A DNA stretch of 39,412 nt, taken from contig CAUJET010000054.1 of NCBI GenBank assembly GCA_963169665.1, positions 1 to 39,412 of the forward strand. The letters run 5' to 3'. The position numbers and the translations under genes were made by a program. The DNA is from Actinomycetota bacterium (GTDB lineage Bacteria; Actinomycetota; Acidimicrobiia; Acidimicrobiales; Ilumatobacteraceae). Positions 1 to 7,884 of the stretch are shown here, one piece after another (the first letter of the stretch is position 1; every line of letters begins with the position of its first letter). The notes below the pieces were generated by a model that ran no database searches, was not told the origin of the DNA, and was given only the letters and a program-made list of their open reading frames with translations.

Positions 1-243
1 CTGGTTGTCTTTGAACCCCCGCCCGTCGCCGGCGCGGCCGGGGTAGCTCACCTGCGCGCCGATCACGACGCCGAGCTCAGCCGCCTCGTGGCACGTGCGA
101 CGCATGATCGTCGGGTCACCGGCGTGGAACCCGCAGGCCACGTTGGCCGACGAGATCACCTGCAGGAGCCCGTCGTCGTCGCCGAGCGACCAGCGACCGA
201 ACCCCTCGCCGATGTCGGCGTTGAGGTCGACCGGCGCGCCCAT
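1..243 (-). CDS. pxpA: 5-oxoprolinase subunit A (PxpA, LamB/YcsF family), 3' end beyond window
   Basis: The minus-strand frame starts with ATG at 243 and stays open to the window edge, giving the first 81 residues of the protein. The N-terminus reads [12 protein letters not shown] and then [16 protein letters not shown], both hallmarks of the LamB/YcsF family. In this family PxpA works with PxpB and PxpC as an ATP-dependent 5-oxoprolinase that opens pyroglutamate to glutamate. The gene begins 11 bases after the prcA stop on the same strand, so it probably shares the proteasome transcript; no strong Shine-Dalgarno sequence is visible. The remaining two thirds and any pxpB/pxpC genes lie outside the window. 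Identity is solid from the motifs; the functional link to the proteasome is only inference. Confidence 0.87.
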   Translation of the reverse strand, partial: MGAPVDLNADIGEGFGRWSLGDDDGLLQVISSANVACGFHAGDPTIMRRTCHEAAELGVVIGAQVSYPGRAGDGRGFKDNQ

Positions 244-254
244 GGGGCCGGCGC

Positions 255-1007
255 TCAGCTCTCGGGTGCCGCCGGCGGATCCGCCGGCACGTCGGCGGAC
301 GCAGCAGCGTCGCCGGATGCGTCGCCCGGGACGTCGAGCAGCGCGGCGACGTCGTCGTCGGTGAGCCGCTTGAAGCAGCGCCGCCCGTTGGACCGCGACA
401 GGATCGCGACCTCGAGGTCGGGGCTCTTCAGGGTGCGATCGGGTCCGCACAGCGCACGGGTGGCGGCCTGTACCGCGCCGGACAGCGAGAGGCCGTCGAC
501 CGGGACACCGGCGAGGCGTGACGTGATCGATTCGGCGTCGCCGCCGAGCACGCTGTATTGGCGTTCGTCCATCACGGTGCCGTCGTACAGGATGTGGAAC
601 AGCTGGTCGTCGGCGCCGTCGACACCGACCTCGGCCACCAGGATCTCCACCTCCATCGGCTTCATCTCGTGGGTGAAGATCTGGCCGAGGATCTGCGCGT
701 ACTGGTTGGCCAGGCTGCGCGCGTCGACGTCATCGCGCGAGTACTGGAACCCCTTGAGATCGGCGGCGCGCACACCGGCGACGCGCAACTGGTCGAACTC
801 GTTGTACTTGCCGACGCCGGCGAAGGCGATGCGGTCGTAGATCTCGCTGATCTTGCGCAGCGTGTTGGAGGGATTCTCGGCGACGAGCGCGATGCCGTCG
901 TCGTAGCGGACGGCGACGAGTGCACGGCCGCGGGCGATGCCCTTGCGGGCGTAGTCGGCCCGGTCCTTCATCACCTGTTCGGGCGCGACGTAGAACGGCA
1001 TGCTCAT
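255..1007 (-). CDS. prcA: 20S proteasome alpha subunit PrcA
   Basis: This 250-residue protein is the alpha subunit of the bacterial 20S core. Alpha rings cap the beta rings, gate the chamber and receive the C-terminal tail of the ARC/Mpa ATPase. The N-terminus ([23 protein letters not shown] followed by [20 protein letters not shown]) matches actinobacterial PrcA: a gate segment, the H0 helix, then the first beta strands. There is no catalytic Thr or propeptide, as expected. The C-terminus is an Ala/Asp/Pro-rich disordered tail. The start overlaps the prcB stop by four bases (ATGA), which indicates translational coupling and equal subunit supply. Confidence is high from family pattern and locus order. 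Confidence 0.96.
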   Translation of the reverse strand: MSMPFYVAPEQVMKDRADYARKGIARGRALVAVRYDDGIALVAENPSNTLRKISEIYDRIAFAGVGKYNEFDQLRVAGVRAADLKGFQYSRDDVDARSLANQYAQILGQIFTHEMKPMEVEILVAEVGVDGADDQLFHILYDGTVMDERQYSVLGGDAESITSRLAGVPVDGLSLSGAVQAATRALCGPDRTLKSPDLEVAILSRSNGRRCFKRLTDDDVAALLDVPGDASGDAAASADVPADPPAAPES

Positions 1008-1813
1008 CGCGAACGGCCCTCCGTCGACTGCAGTGCGATCGTCTGGTAGCGGGCGGCGAGCTCGGCGTCGTCGAGACGCGACCAGCCGTCGGCGGTGATG
1101 GTGGCGACCACCGGGTAGATGCCCCTGAGGGCGTCGGGGCCGCCGGTGGCGGAGTCGGCATCAGCCGCTTCCCACAGGCTCTTGCACGCGAGGTCGACCG
1201 CCGTGTCGCGGTCCATGCCGTCGCGGAAGCCGACCTTGATGACCGTGCCGGCGTGGAGGCTGCCCGAGCCAGTGGCGGCGTGGTCGAACTCCTCGTACCT
1301 GCCGCCGGTCACGTCGTAGCTCCAGAGCCGACCGGTGCGGCGACGCAGGTCGTAGCCGGCGAACAACGGCACCACGACCATGCCCTGCATCGCTGCAGGC
1401 AGGTTGCCGCGCACCATCATCGAGAGCTGGTTGGCCTTGCCCTCGAGGCTGAGCGCCGACCCCTCGACCTTCTCGTAGTGCTCGAGTTGGAGAGCGAACA
1501 GCTTGATCATCTCGACCGCAGGACCGGCGGCACCGGCGATCGCGACGCCACTGTGCCGGTCGGCCTGGACGACCTTCTCCATGCCGCGGTGGCTGATCAG
1601 GTTGCCACTGGTGGCACGGCGGTCGCCGGCCATCACGACGCCGTCGGCGTAGCGCAGCGCCACACAGGTGGTGGCATGCGGGACGTCGAGTCGGCCGCCG
1701 GCCGCTCCGGCGGCGGCCATGCCGGCGTCGTCGGGGCCGAGGCCCATGCGGCGCAGGAGTTCGGGGAAGCTGGCCCCTGGGTCGTCACCCGGGGTGAAGA
1801 ACGGCATCGACAT
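1004..1813 (-). CDS. prcB: 20S proteasome beta subunit PrcB (Thr protease precursor)
   Basis: This 269-residue protein is the catalytic beta subunit. An N-terminal propeptide of about 47 residues ends at HA, followed by TTCVALRY and GVVMAGDRRATSGNLIS. By comparison with known PrcB proteins, cleavage before Thr48 would expose the N-terminal Thr nucleophile. The motif AGDRRAT and the later GTVIKVG-type segment also fit the family. It starts 5 bases after the pup stop and overlaps prcA by four bases, so pup, prcB and prcA are probably one transcription unit. The core degrades pupylated proteins that ARC unfolds and feeds in. Position of propeptide cleavage is inferred, not shown. Confidence 0.96.
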   Translation of the reverse strand: MSMPFFTPGDDPGASFPELLRRMGLGPDDAGMAAAGAAGGRLDVPHATTCVALRYADGVVMAGDRRATSGNLISHRGMEKVVQADRHSGVAIAGAAGPAVEMIKLFALQLEHYEKVEGSALSLEGKANQLSMMVRGNLPAAMQGMVVVPLFAGYDLRRRTGRLWSYDVTGGRYEEFDHAATGSGSLHAGTVIKVGFRDGMDRDTAVDLACKSLWEAADADSATGGPDALRGIYPVVATITADGWSRLDDAELAARYQTIALQSTEGRSR

Positions 1814-1818
1814 GTGGA

Positions 1819-2016
1819 CTACTGCCCACCCTTTTGCACGTACGACTTCACGAAGTCCTCCGCGTTGGTCTCGAGCACGTCGTCGATCTCGTCGAGGAGA
1901 TCGTCGAGCTCGGCCTTCAGCTTCTCGCCGGTGGCGGTCGATGCGGGGGCGTCGACCACCTCCTCGTCGGTGCGGCCCGTGGTGGTGGGCTTCTGTTTCT
2001 GGGTGCGCTCAGCCAT
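1819..2016 (-). CDS. pup: prokaryotic ubiquitin-like protein Pup (Gln-ending form)
   Basis: This is a 65-residue protein rich in Lys, Glu and Asp that ends in YVQKGGQ. Pup is attached through its C-terminal residue to lysines of target proteins. Because the encoded terminus is Gln, it must first be deamidated to Glu by Dop, whose gene lies directly upstream. The C-terminal half (residues about 30-60) has the helix-forming, coiled-coil pattern that binds the ARC N-terminal coil. The frame is open further upstream, but the ATG at 2016 is preferred because GGGAG lies about nine bases before it and the protein then begins MAERTQKQ as in other Pups. The gene starts 19 bases after dop. Confidence 0.96.
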   Translation of the reverse strand: MAERTQKQKPTTTGRTDEEVVDAPASTATGEKLKAELDDLLDEIDDVLETNAEDFVKSYVQKGGQ

Positions 2017-2035
2017 GGTCGGTGCTCCCTGCAGG

Positions 2036-3532
2036 TCATGCACCGAGCCGAGCGAGCAGCTCGGCAGCGGTGTCACTGTCGTCGATCAAGCTAGCCACAT
2101 GTTCGGCGGTGCCGCGCAGCGGTTCCATCATCGGCACCCGTCGCAGCGGGTCTCGCCCGACGTCGAACACGAGCGAGTCCCAGTTGGCCGCGACGATGTC
2201 GAGCGGCCACTTCTGGAGGCATCGGCCGCGGAAGTAGGCCCGGGTGGTGGTGGGCGGTTCGGTGATCGCGCTCGCCACGGTGTGGGCGGCAACGATGGTC
2301 TGCAGCCCGACCTTGGTGGCCAGGCACTTCTCGGCGCGCATGTCGTGGTACTGGAGGTCGAGCGCCTTGAGCCGAGCGTCGCCGGGCCGCAGCCCGTGCC
2401 GGTCGGCGAAGCCCTCGACGACGCGCCGCTTGGCCACCCAGTCGACCACGTCGGCGACGCTGTCGGGATCGCGCTCGAGGCCCGTGAGGATCGCCTCCCA
2501 TCGGCGCAACACGTCGGCACCGACGTCGTCACCGACGCTCTCCAGGCCGTGGGACCGCTCGTACTTGCGGGCTCGCTCGAGGATGCTCCACTGGATCTCG
2601 AGCGCCGTCGCCCGCCGGCCCGACTTCAGCATCAGCGTCCGCTGCATGGTGGGGTCGTGGCTGACGGCGCGGATGGCGCCGACGGGATTGGCGAGCACGA
2701 GGTCGTCGCCCATCACGTCGTCCTCGATCATCGCCAGCACGATCGACGTGGCGCCGACCTTGACGAAGGTGGCGACCTCGCTCATGTTCGCATCGCCGAC
2801 GATGACGTGCAGGCGGCGATACTTCGAGGCGTCGCAGTGCGGTTCGTCGCGGGTGTTGACGATCGGCCGCTTGAGGGTGGTCTCGAGGCCGACCTCCTCC
2901 TCGAAGAAGTCGGCGCGCTGGCTGATCTGGAACGGCACATCGTCAGCCGATGCACCGGGCAGCTCGCAGCCGACCTTGCCGGCGCCGACGACGACCTGGC
3001 GGGTGACGAAGTGGGGGGTGATCTGGGCGACGATTCGTCCGAACGGGGTGTCGCGCGACAGCAGGTAGTTCTCGTGGCAGCCGTAGCTGTTGCCCTTGCC
3101 GTCGGAGTTGTTCTTGTGGCAGAGGATCTCGGCGCCGTCGGGCAGCATCTGGCGAGCGGCGGTCATGCTGAGGCGCACGATCTCCTCGGCCGCCCGGTCG
3201 AAGGCCACCACCTCGAGGGCGTCGCGGCACTCCGGGGTGCTGATCTCGGGATGGGCGTGGTCGACGTAGTAGCGAGCCCCGTTGGTGAGCACCGCGTTCA
3301 CGAGGTGCGTCTCGATCTCGGGGGCGAGGGCGTCGTCGAGGCTGAAGCCCCGTGCGTCGTTGCCCGGCCGCTCGTCCTCGAAGTCCCATCCGATGCGCGA
3401 CACCCGCTGGCGGGTGTGCGCCGCGAGATACGAGTTGATGAGCAGCGACGAGGCGGTGACCGGGTTGTTGTCGGCCCCGCGCACCATGATCCCGTACTCG
3501 GTCTCGATGCCACAGACCTTGGGGATCGCCAT
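2036..3532 (-). CDS. dop: Pup deamidase/depupylase Dop
   Basis: Dop converts the C-terminal Gln of Pup to Glu and also removes Pup from substrates. It shares the carboxylate-amine ligase fold with PafA and glutamine synthetase. The sequence opens [19 protein letters not shown]; the insertion around [10 protein letters not shown] corresponds to the Dop loop, which separates Dop from the ligase PafA; and [14 protein letters not shown] carries the family's catalytic Asp. An upstream in-frame ATG at 3571 would add 13 residues, but a -10-like TAGGGT lies eight bases before the ATG at 3532, so a leaderless start there (498 residues) is preferred. It lies between arc and pup on the same strand. Confidence 0.95.
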   Translation of the reverse strand: MAIPKVCGIETEYGIMVRGADNNPVTASSLLINSYLAAHTRQRVSRIGWDFEDERPGNDARGFSLDDALAPEIETHLVNAVLTNGARYYVDHAHPEISTPECRDALEVVAFDRAAEEIVRLSMTAARQMLPDGAEILCHKNNSDGKGNSYGCHENYLLSRDTPFGRIVAQITPHFVTRQVVVGAGKVGCELPGASADDVPFQISQRADFFEEEVGLETTLKRPIVNTRDEPHCDASKYRRLHVIVGDANMSEVATFVKVGATSIVLAMIEDDVMGDDLVLANPVGAIRAVSHDPTMQRTLMLKSGRRATALEIQWSILERARKYERSHGLESVGDDVGADVLRRWEAILTGLERDPDSVADVVDWVAKRRVVEGFADRHGLRPGDARLKALDLQYHDMRAEKCLATKVGLQTIVAAHTVASAITEPPTTTRAYFRGRCLQKWPLDIVAANWDSLVFDVGRDPLRRVPMMEPLRGTAEHVASLIDDSDTAAELLARLGA

Positions 3533-3540
3533 GCGCGTGG

Positions 3541-3546
3541 ACCCTA
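3541..3546 (-). promoter_or_regulatory. -10 box of dop (leaderless type)
   Basis: On the minus strand TAGGGT lies eight bases before the dop ATG. With transcription starting about seven bases past the -10 box, the mRNA would begin at or next to the start codon. It lies within the stretch that a longer Dop reading would translate. Confidence 0.5.
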
Positions 3547-3599
3547 GCGAGCCGTTCCCGGGAATGCCCACCGGTGGGCACCCACGATCGCGACGGGGG

Positions 3600-5342
3600 T
3601 CACAGGTACTGGCCCGTTGCCACCCGCTCGATGGCCCGACCCCCGGCCTTCTCGGCCGGCTCGCGACCCTTCACCAGGGTGCGGATGAACACGATCCGCT
3701 CACCCTTCTTGCCCGAGATCTTCGCCCAGTCGTCGGGGTTGGTGGTGTTGGGCAGGTCCTCGTGCTCCTTGTACTCCTGCTTGATCGAGTCGAGCAGGTC
3801 CTGGGTGCACACGCCCCGCGCTCCGCCGGCGATGACCCGCTTGATCGCGAGCTTCTTGGCCCGGCGCACGATGTTCTCGATCATCGCGCCCGACGAGAAG
3901 TCCTTGTAGTAGAGGATCTCCTTGTCGCCGTTCTGGTACGTGACCTCGAGGAACTGGTTGTCCTCGTCGTCGCGGTACATCTCAGCCACGGTGGCGTCGA
4001 TCATGCGGGCCACGTTCGACTCGGGCGAGATCGGGATCTCGTCGGTGAGGTACCGGGCGAAGATCTGGCGGGCGGCGTCGACGTTGGGCCGCTCGATCTT
4101 GATCTTCACGTCGAGGCGGCCGGGCCGCAGGATCGCCGGGTCGATGAGGTCCTCACGGTTGGTGGCGCCGATCACGATGACGTTGCGGAGGCCTTCGACA
4201 CCGTCGATCTCGGCCAGCAGCTGGGGCACGATCGTGCTCTCCATGTCGGAGCTGATGCCCGAACCGCGGGTGCGGAACATCGAGTCCATCTCGTCGAAGA
4301 ACACGATGACGGGCCAGCCCTCCTCGCTCTTCTCGCGCGCCCGCTGGAACACCAGGCGGATCTGCCGCTCGGTCTCGCCGACGTACTTGTTGAGCAGCTC
4401 GGGGCCCTTGATGTTGATGAAGTACGACTGCCCCTTCTCACCACCGGTCTTCTCGGCCACCTTCTTCGCGAGCGAGTTGGCGACGGCCTTCGCGATGAGG
4501 GTCTTGCCGCACCCGGGCGGGCCGTAGAGCAGGATGCCCTTCGGCGCCGGCAGCTGGTGCTCGGCGAACAGGTCGGCGTACAGGAACGGCAGTTCGACGG
4601 CGTCGGCGATCTGCTCGATCTGGTCGTCGAGGCCACCGATGTCCTCGTAGGAGATGTCGGGCACCTCCTCGAGCAGCAGGTCCTCGACCTCGGGCCGGGG
4701 CAACTTCTCGAGCAGCAGGTTGGTGCGCGGATCGAGGCGCATCGTGTCGCCGCTGCGCAAGTGCACGCCGCGCAGGGCGTCGGCGAGCTCGCAGACCCGC
4801 TCCTCGTCGGCTCGGCCGACGACGAGGGCGCGTACGCCGTCGTCCATGATCTCCTTGATCGTGACGACCTCGCCGGTGATCTCGGCGCTGCGGGCGAGCA
4901 CGACGTTGAAGCTCTCGTTGAGCACGACCTCCGAGCCGCGCTCGAGGGTCTCGTGCTCGATCTCGGGGTGCAGACCGACCCGCATCTTGCGGCCGCTGGT
5001 GAGCACGTCGACCGTGCCGTCGTCGTTGCGACCGACCACCACGCCATAGGCGGAGGGCGGCTGGCTGAGCTTGTCGACCTCATCGCGCAAGGTGGCGATG
5101 TGCTCGCGAGCTTCGCGGAGGGTGTAGCTGAGCTTCTCGTTCTGGCTCACCGCGTGCGCCAGCTGACCCTTGGTCTCGAGCAGGCGTTCCTCGAGCGCGC
5201 GCATGCGCTTGGGGGCATCGGCGAGGCGCCGGCGGAGGTCGGCGATCTCCTGTTCGAGCACGATGGCCTGCGCACGCAGGACCTCCGGTGACTCGTCGCC
5301 CTCGTGCTGCTCCCCGAGGCGGTCGGGGTCGATGGGTGCCAT
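3600..5342 (-). CDS. arc: proteasomal AAA+ ATPase ARC/Mpa
   Basis: This 580-residue AAA+ unfoldase recognises pupylated proteins and threads them into the 20S core. Order of parts: N-terminal coiled coil (about residues 20-95), which binds Pup; two OB-type inter-domains (about 96-225); AAA+ module with Walker A GPPGCGKT (274-281) and Walker [10 protein letters not shown] (345-353); and a C-terminus ending GQYL, the tail that docks into the alpha ring. It is first in the minus-strand proteasome run; dop follows after a 67-base gap. A -10-like TAGGTT sits six bases before the ATG, suggesting a leaderless transcript. All key motifs are intact, so the identification is very secure. Confidence 0.97.
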   Translation of the reverse strand: MAPIDPDRLGEQHEGDESPEVLRAQAIVLEQEIADLRRRLADAPKRMRALEERLLETKGQLAHAVSQNEKLSYTLREAREHIATLRDEVDKLSQPPSAYGVVVGRNDDGTVDVLTSGRKMRVGLHPEIEHETLERGSEVVLNESFNVVLARSAEITGEVVTIKEIMDDGVRALVVGRADEERVCELADALRGVHLRSGDTMRLDPRTNLLLEKLPRPEVEDLLLEEVPDISYEDIGGLDDQIEQIADAVELPFLYADLFAEHQLPAPKGILLYGPPGCGKTLIAKAVANSLAKKVAEKTGGEKGQSYFINIKGPELLNKYVGETERQIRLVFQRAREKSEEGWPVIVFFDEMDSMFRTRGSGISSDMESTIVPQLLAEIDGVEGLRNVIVIGATNREDLIDPAILRPGRLDVKIKIERPNVDAARQIFARYLTDEIPISPESNVARMIDATVAEMYRDDEDNQFLEVTYQNGDKEILYYKDFSSGAMIENIVRRAKKLAIKRVIAGGARGVCTQDLLDSIKQEYKEHEDLPNTTNPDDWAKISGKKGERIVFIRTLVKGREPAEKAGGRAIERVATGQYL

Positions 5343-5348
5343 GGCTGG

Positions 5349-5354
5349 AACCTA
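5349..5354 (-). promoter_or_regulatory. -10 box of arc (leaderless type)
   Basis: Minus-strand TAGGTT lies six bases before the arc ATG. No clear -35 box (TTGAC-like) is visible at the expected distance. The 219-base stretch between arc and the divergent ferredoxin gene holds the promoters of both. Confidence 0.5.
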
Positions 5355-5503
5355 CACGCGTCCGAACGAGGCCTGCACGGATGGAACACGGGCGCATGAC
5401 ACGTTCACACGGGGTTCTCGCAGGGCACGTTCCGGAGTTCGGAGACCCGGGGCGACCGCCGGAGGTTGCGTGACGGATGCGGTCCCTCCGGCACCTGTCC
5501 CTG

Positions 5504-5509
5504 TACACT
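5504..5509 (+). promoter_or_regulatory. possible -10 box of the ferredoxin gene
   Basis: TACACT fits the TANNNT pattern and would give a 5' leader of roughly 45 bases before the ATG at 5562, which has its own GAGGAG ribosome-binding sequence. No good -35 element is seen, so this is tentative. Confidence 0.3.
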
Positions 5510-5561
5510 TCGCCACGTCTAGCCCACTACCTGAGGCCCCACTGAGGAGACTGCACTTACC

Positions 5562-5807
5562 ATGAAGGTCTGGATCGACCAGGATCTCTGCACGGGCGAT
5601 GGCCTGTGCGAGGAAATCGCCCCCGATGTCTTCACCCTGCTCGACGACGGCCTCGCCTACGTCAAGGAAGGCAGCAAGGTCTACGCCACTGCCAAGGGCA
5701 ACCCGCAGGGTGCCGACGGCATGGCCGACATCCCCGATGGCCAGCTCGACGCGGTCATCGAGAGCGCCGAGGAGTGCCCCGGCGAGTGCATCTTCATCGA
5801 GCCGTAA
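5562..5807 (+). CDS. small single-cluster ferredoxin with CxxDxxC motif
   Basis: This 81-residue acidic protein begins MKVWIDQDLCTGDGLCEEIA and ends EECPGECIFIEP. Likely cluster ligands are Cys10, Cys16 and Cys72 (followed by Pro); the position that carries the remaining Cys of a classical motif is Asp13, giving CxxDxxC. Such ferredoxins hold a [3Fe-4S] cluster or an Asp-ligated [4Fe-4S] cluster. About 55 residues separate the two halves, including a Gly/Asp-rich insert near residues 47-58. It would pass electrons to an unknown partner such as a P450 or reductase; none is adjacent. GAGGAG lies 12-17 bases before the start. It is divergent from arc and followed by a strong hairpin shared with trmI. 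Confidence 0.88.
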   Translation: MKVWIDQDLCTGDGLCEEIAPDVFTLLDDGLAYVKEGSKVYATAKGNPQGADGMADIPDGQLDAVIESAEECPGECIFIEP

Positions 5808-5849
5808 GTCGCTCGACGGGTCTCCGGACCCGACAGGAACACGATCTGA

Positions 5850-5875
5850 GAACGGCGCCCCTCGGGGCGCCGTTC
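5850..5875. terminator. bidirectional terminator between ferredoxin and trmI
   Basis: A near-perfect 12-base inverted repeat (arm GAACGGCGCCCC) is centred between two convergent genes. In practice it would form a stem of about 11 pairs with a 4-base loop. There is no long U-run, which is common in GC-rich actinobacteria. Confidence 0.8.
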
Positions 5876-5909
5876 CGCGTTCGGGGGCCGGCTGCGTCGG
5901 CCCGGCCGG

Positions 5910-6695
5910 TCAGCCGAGGAAGCGGCTGACCGTCAGGAAGCCGGTGTGGGCGACCATGCGATGGTCGGGGCGGACGGCGTTGCCCTCGACGTACCACCCA
6001 CGGTGCAGCACCTCGAGGGTGCGGGTGCCGTTCCACTGCTTGGAGGCGATCGACTCGCGCAGCTGGCTCACCTGGATGATCGACGGCAGGTAGGCGATGA
6101 AGATGCCACCGGGCCGCAGCGCCTCCATCGCATGCGGCACCACCTGCCACGGCTCGGGCAGGTCGAGCACGACGCGGTCGAGCTCGCGCTCGTCGATGCC
6201 GTCGTAGCAGTCACGCAGTTCCACCTTGTAGCGGTCCATCACGTCCTCGCCGAGGAACGCCCGCACGTTGTTCTTGGCACGGTTGGCGAAGTCCTCGCGC
6301 AGCTCGTAACCGACGATGTCGGCGCCGTAGCGGAGCATGGTCATGCTGAGTGCGCCGGAGCCGACCCCGCTCTCGAGCACGCGCACGCCCGGACCGATGT
6401 CGGCGAGCATGCAGATGGGTGCCAGGTCCTTCGGGTAGATCACCTGTGCACCGCGGGGCATCTCGACGACGAAGTCCTCGAGCGTGGGGCGCAGGGCCGT
6501 GTACGGCGTGCCCTTGGTGCTGCGCATCACGACGCCCTCGGCCTGGCCGACGAGCTCGCTGTGCGCCCACAGCCCGGTGTGGGTGTGGAACTCCGCGCCC
6601 TCGGCGAGATCGATCTGGTAGCGGCGCTGCTTGTTGTCGATCCCCTGGACCTTGTCGCCGTAGGCGCACGGCCGGTTGGCAGGGAGCGCGTTCAT
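5910..6695 (-). CDS. trmI: tRNA (adenine-58-N1)-methyltransferase TrmI
   Basis: TrmI is a tetrameric SAM-dependent enzyme that makes m1A at position 58 in the T-loop of tRNAs. The 261-residue protein has an N-terminal beta domain (about 1-80), the SAM motif VLESGVGSGALSM near residue 108, and the family segment DRVVLDLPEPWQVV that frames the active site. The ATG at 6695 overlaps the stop of the upstream ttuA-like gene by four bases. The frame is open far upstream, through the ttuA gene, but that stretch is Arg-rich shadow sequence. Position near the proteasome genes matches other actinobacteria, where trmI and the ARC/Mpa gene are close neighbours. Confidence 0.94.
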   Translation of the reverse strand: MNALPANRPCAYGDKVQGIDNKQRRYQIDLAEGAEFHTHTGLWAHSELVGQAEGVVMRSTKGTPYTALRPTLEDFVVEMPRGAQVIYPKDLAPICMLADIGPGVRVLESGVGSGALSMTMLRYGADIVGYELREDFANRAKNNVRAFLGEDVMDRYKVELRDCYDGIDERELDRVVLDLPEPWQVVPHAMEALRPGGIFIAYLPSIIQVSQLRESIASKQWNGTRTLEVLHRGWYVEGNAVRPDHRMVAHTGFLTVSRFLG

Positions 6696-7648
6696 CGACG
6701 GCCTCTCATGATCAGTTCCACCGGGACCCGTTCGTGCGCGCTGGCGGTGGCGACCAGTCGGCAGAAGGCGCACACGTCGCCGGAAGTGGGAGATCCGCAC
6801 TGCTCGCACTCGCGCAGCGCTTCGCGATCGTCCTTCAGGTGGCCGGCCAACAGTGGCGCCATCCGTTCGACGAAGTTGAGGTAGAACGCGGCCTTCGAGC
6901 CCGACGACTCGGCCTCCATCGCGTTGAGGGTGGCCTTGTACCCGAGGTGCTTGTTGCCGGCGGCGATGGGGCACTCGTCGACGAGGTAGTCGATGCCGCG
7001 CACGACGCACCAGGCGGCCGTCTCGCGCTCGGTGAGACGCACGAGCGGCTTGACCTTCTTCGGGAACCCGTCGCGGGCCTCGAGCTTCGGGAGCTGGCGG
7101 GCGAGGTAGTCGATCTCCCACCGCATCGTGTTGCCGAGCAGCACGGCGGCCTCGTCGTCGAGGTTGTGGCCCGTGACGAGCGCCGTGTAGCCGCCGTCGA
7201 GCGCCGCCTTGTCGAACAGGTGCCGCTTGCTGAGCCCGCACGCCGAGCAGGGCACGCGACGGGTGGCCTTGGCCGCCGTCGGGATGTCGTAGCCGTACTC
7301 GCCGCGCAACGAGATCTCGATCAGCTTGAGGCCGCGGTCGGCGGCGAAGCGGCGGGCGTAGTCGCCCGAGACGTCGCTGTAGTCGCCGATGCCGAGCCCG
7401 ACGTACAGGCCGTCGGCCTGGTAGCCGAGCTCGATCAGTAGGTCCCACACGGCGAGGCTGTCCTTGCCGCCGGAGACAGCGACGAGGATCTTGTCGTCAC
7501 GCTCGAGCAGCTTCCAGTGCTCGATCGCCTTGACGACCTGGCGGCGGCACAGCTCGAGGAAGTGCTCGGCGCAGAAGTTGGCGTTGTGGCGCGGCAGGTC
7601 GATGATCGCCGGCTGACGGCAGGTGCGGCACTTGGAGCCGGGGTTCAC
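6692..7648 (-). CDS. ttuA: TtuA-like tRNA 2-thiolation enzyme (TtcA/TtuA family)
   Basis: This 318-residue ATP-dependent enzyme has the full TtuA layout: N-terminal zinc finger (Cys7, Cys10, Cys26, His29), PP-loop SGGKDS (59-64), cluster cysteines CSAC (134/137) and DECP (Cys226) for a [4Fe-4S] cluster, and a C-terminal CEQC...CAFC zinc finger. TtuA activates tRNA U54/T54 and inserts sulfur donated by the carrier TtuB. The start GTG at 7648 is chosen because GGAGG lies eight bases upstream; a GTG three codons earlier (7657) would overlap the ttuB end. It lies between the ttuB-like gene and trmI with overlaps. TtcA (position 32) is the alternative, but carrier and trmI neighbours favour TtuA. 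Confidence 0.87.
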   Translation of the reverse strand: MNPGSKCRTCRQPAIIDLPRHNANFCAEHFLELCRRQVVKAIEHWKLLERDDKILVAVSGGKDSLAVWDLLIELGYQADGLYVGLGIGDYSDVSGDYARRFAADRGLKLIEISLRGEYGYDIPTAAKATRRVPCSACGLSKRHLFDKAALDGGYTALVTGHNLDDEAAVLLGNTMRWEIDYLARQLPKLEARDGFPKKVKPLVRLTERETAAWCVVRGIDYLVDECPIAAGNKHLGYKATLNAMEAESSGSKAAFYLNFVERMAPLLAGHLKDDREALRECEQCGSPTSGDVCAFCRLVATASAHERVPVELIMRGRR

Positions 7649-7649
7649 G

Positions 7650-7847
7650 TCATGCACCTCCGGAGATGACGGGACGGATCTCGATCACGTCGGTGGCGTC
7701 GAGCTCGCCGTCGCCGGGCACCAGGGTGCCGTTGCGGATGACGAGGTGGGACTCGCGATTCAGTCCGAGCTCGGTGAGGAGCGCGTGCACCTTGCGACGG
7801 CCCTCGATCTCGAGCACGCGGGTGGGGTTGCGGAGGTGGACCTGCAT
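7650..7847 (-). CDS. ttuB: TtuB/ThiS-like ubiquitin-fold sulfur carrier
   Basis: This 65-residue protein has the beta-grasp carrier pattern: MQVHLRNPTRVLEIEG, a helix around VHALLTELGLN, and a C-terminal strand IEIRPVISGGA. Carriers of the ThiS/MoaD/TtuB class are thiocarboxylated on a terminal Gly-Gly and hand sulfur to a partner, here most plausibly the adjacent TtuA. The encoded tail has an extra Ala after Gly-Gly, so removal of one residue would be needed before activation, or the tail works differently. Its stop lies immediately before the ttuA start, and the ttuA ribosome-binding sequence is inside its last codons. An E1-like activating enzyme is not in the window. Confidence 0.83.
   Translation of the reverse strand: MQVHLRNPTRVLEIEGRRKVHALLTELGLNRESHLVIRNGTLVPGDGELDATDVIEIRPVISGGA
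7657..7661 (-). promoter_or_regulatory. ribosome-binding site of ttuA inside the ttuB 3' end
   Basis: On the minus strand GGAGG overlaps the Gly-Gly codons of ttuB and stands eight bases before GTG at 7648. It decides the start of ttuA and suggests coupled translation. Confidence 0.6.
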
Positions 7848-7884
7848 CGCCTGACAGTGTGCCGCGACGGACGCACGAAGCGCG

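Noticed and set aside
920..3547. Long open plus-strand frame antisense to prcB, pup and dop
   Set aside because: It is a GC-rich shadow: Arg/Gly/Ala/Val-rich, without domains, and covers well supported proteasome genes on the other strand. Similar long frames at 11191-13944 and 24178-26052 were rejected for the same reason.
6696..7448. Upstream extension of the trmI frame through the ttuA gene, suggesting a fusion protein
   Set aside because: The extension is Arg/Pro-rich out-of-frame sequence; the ATG at 6695 overlaps the ttuA stop by four bases and gives a normal TrmI length.
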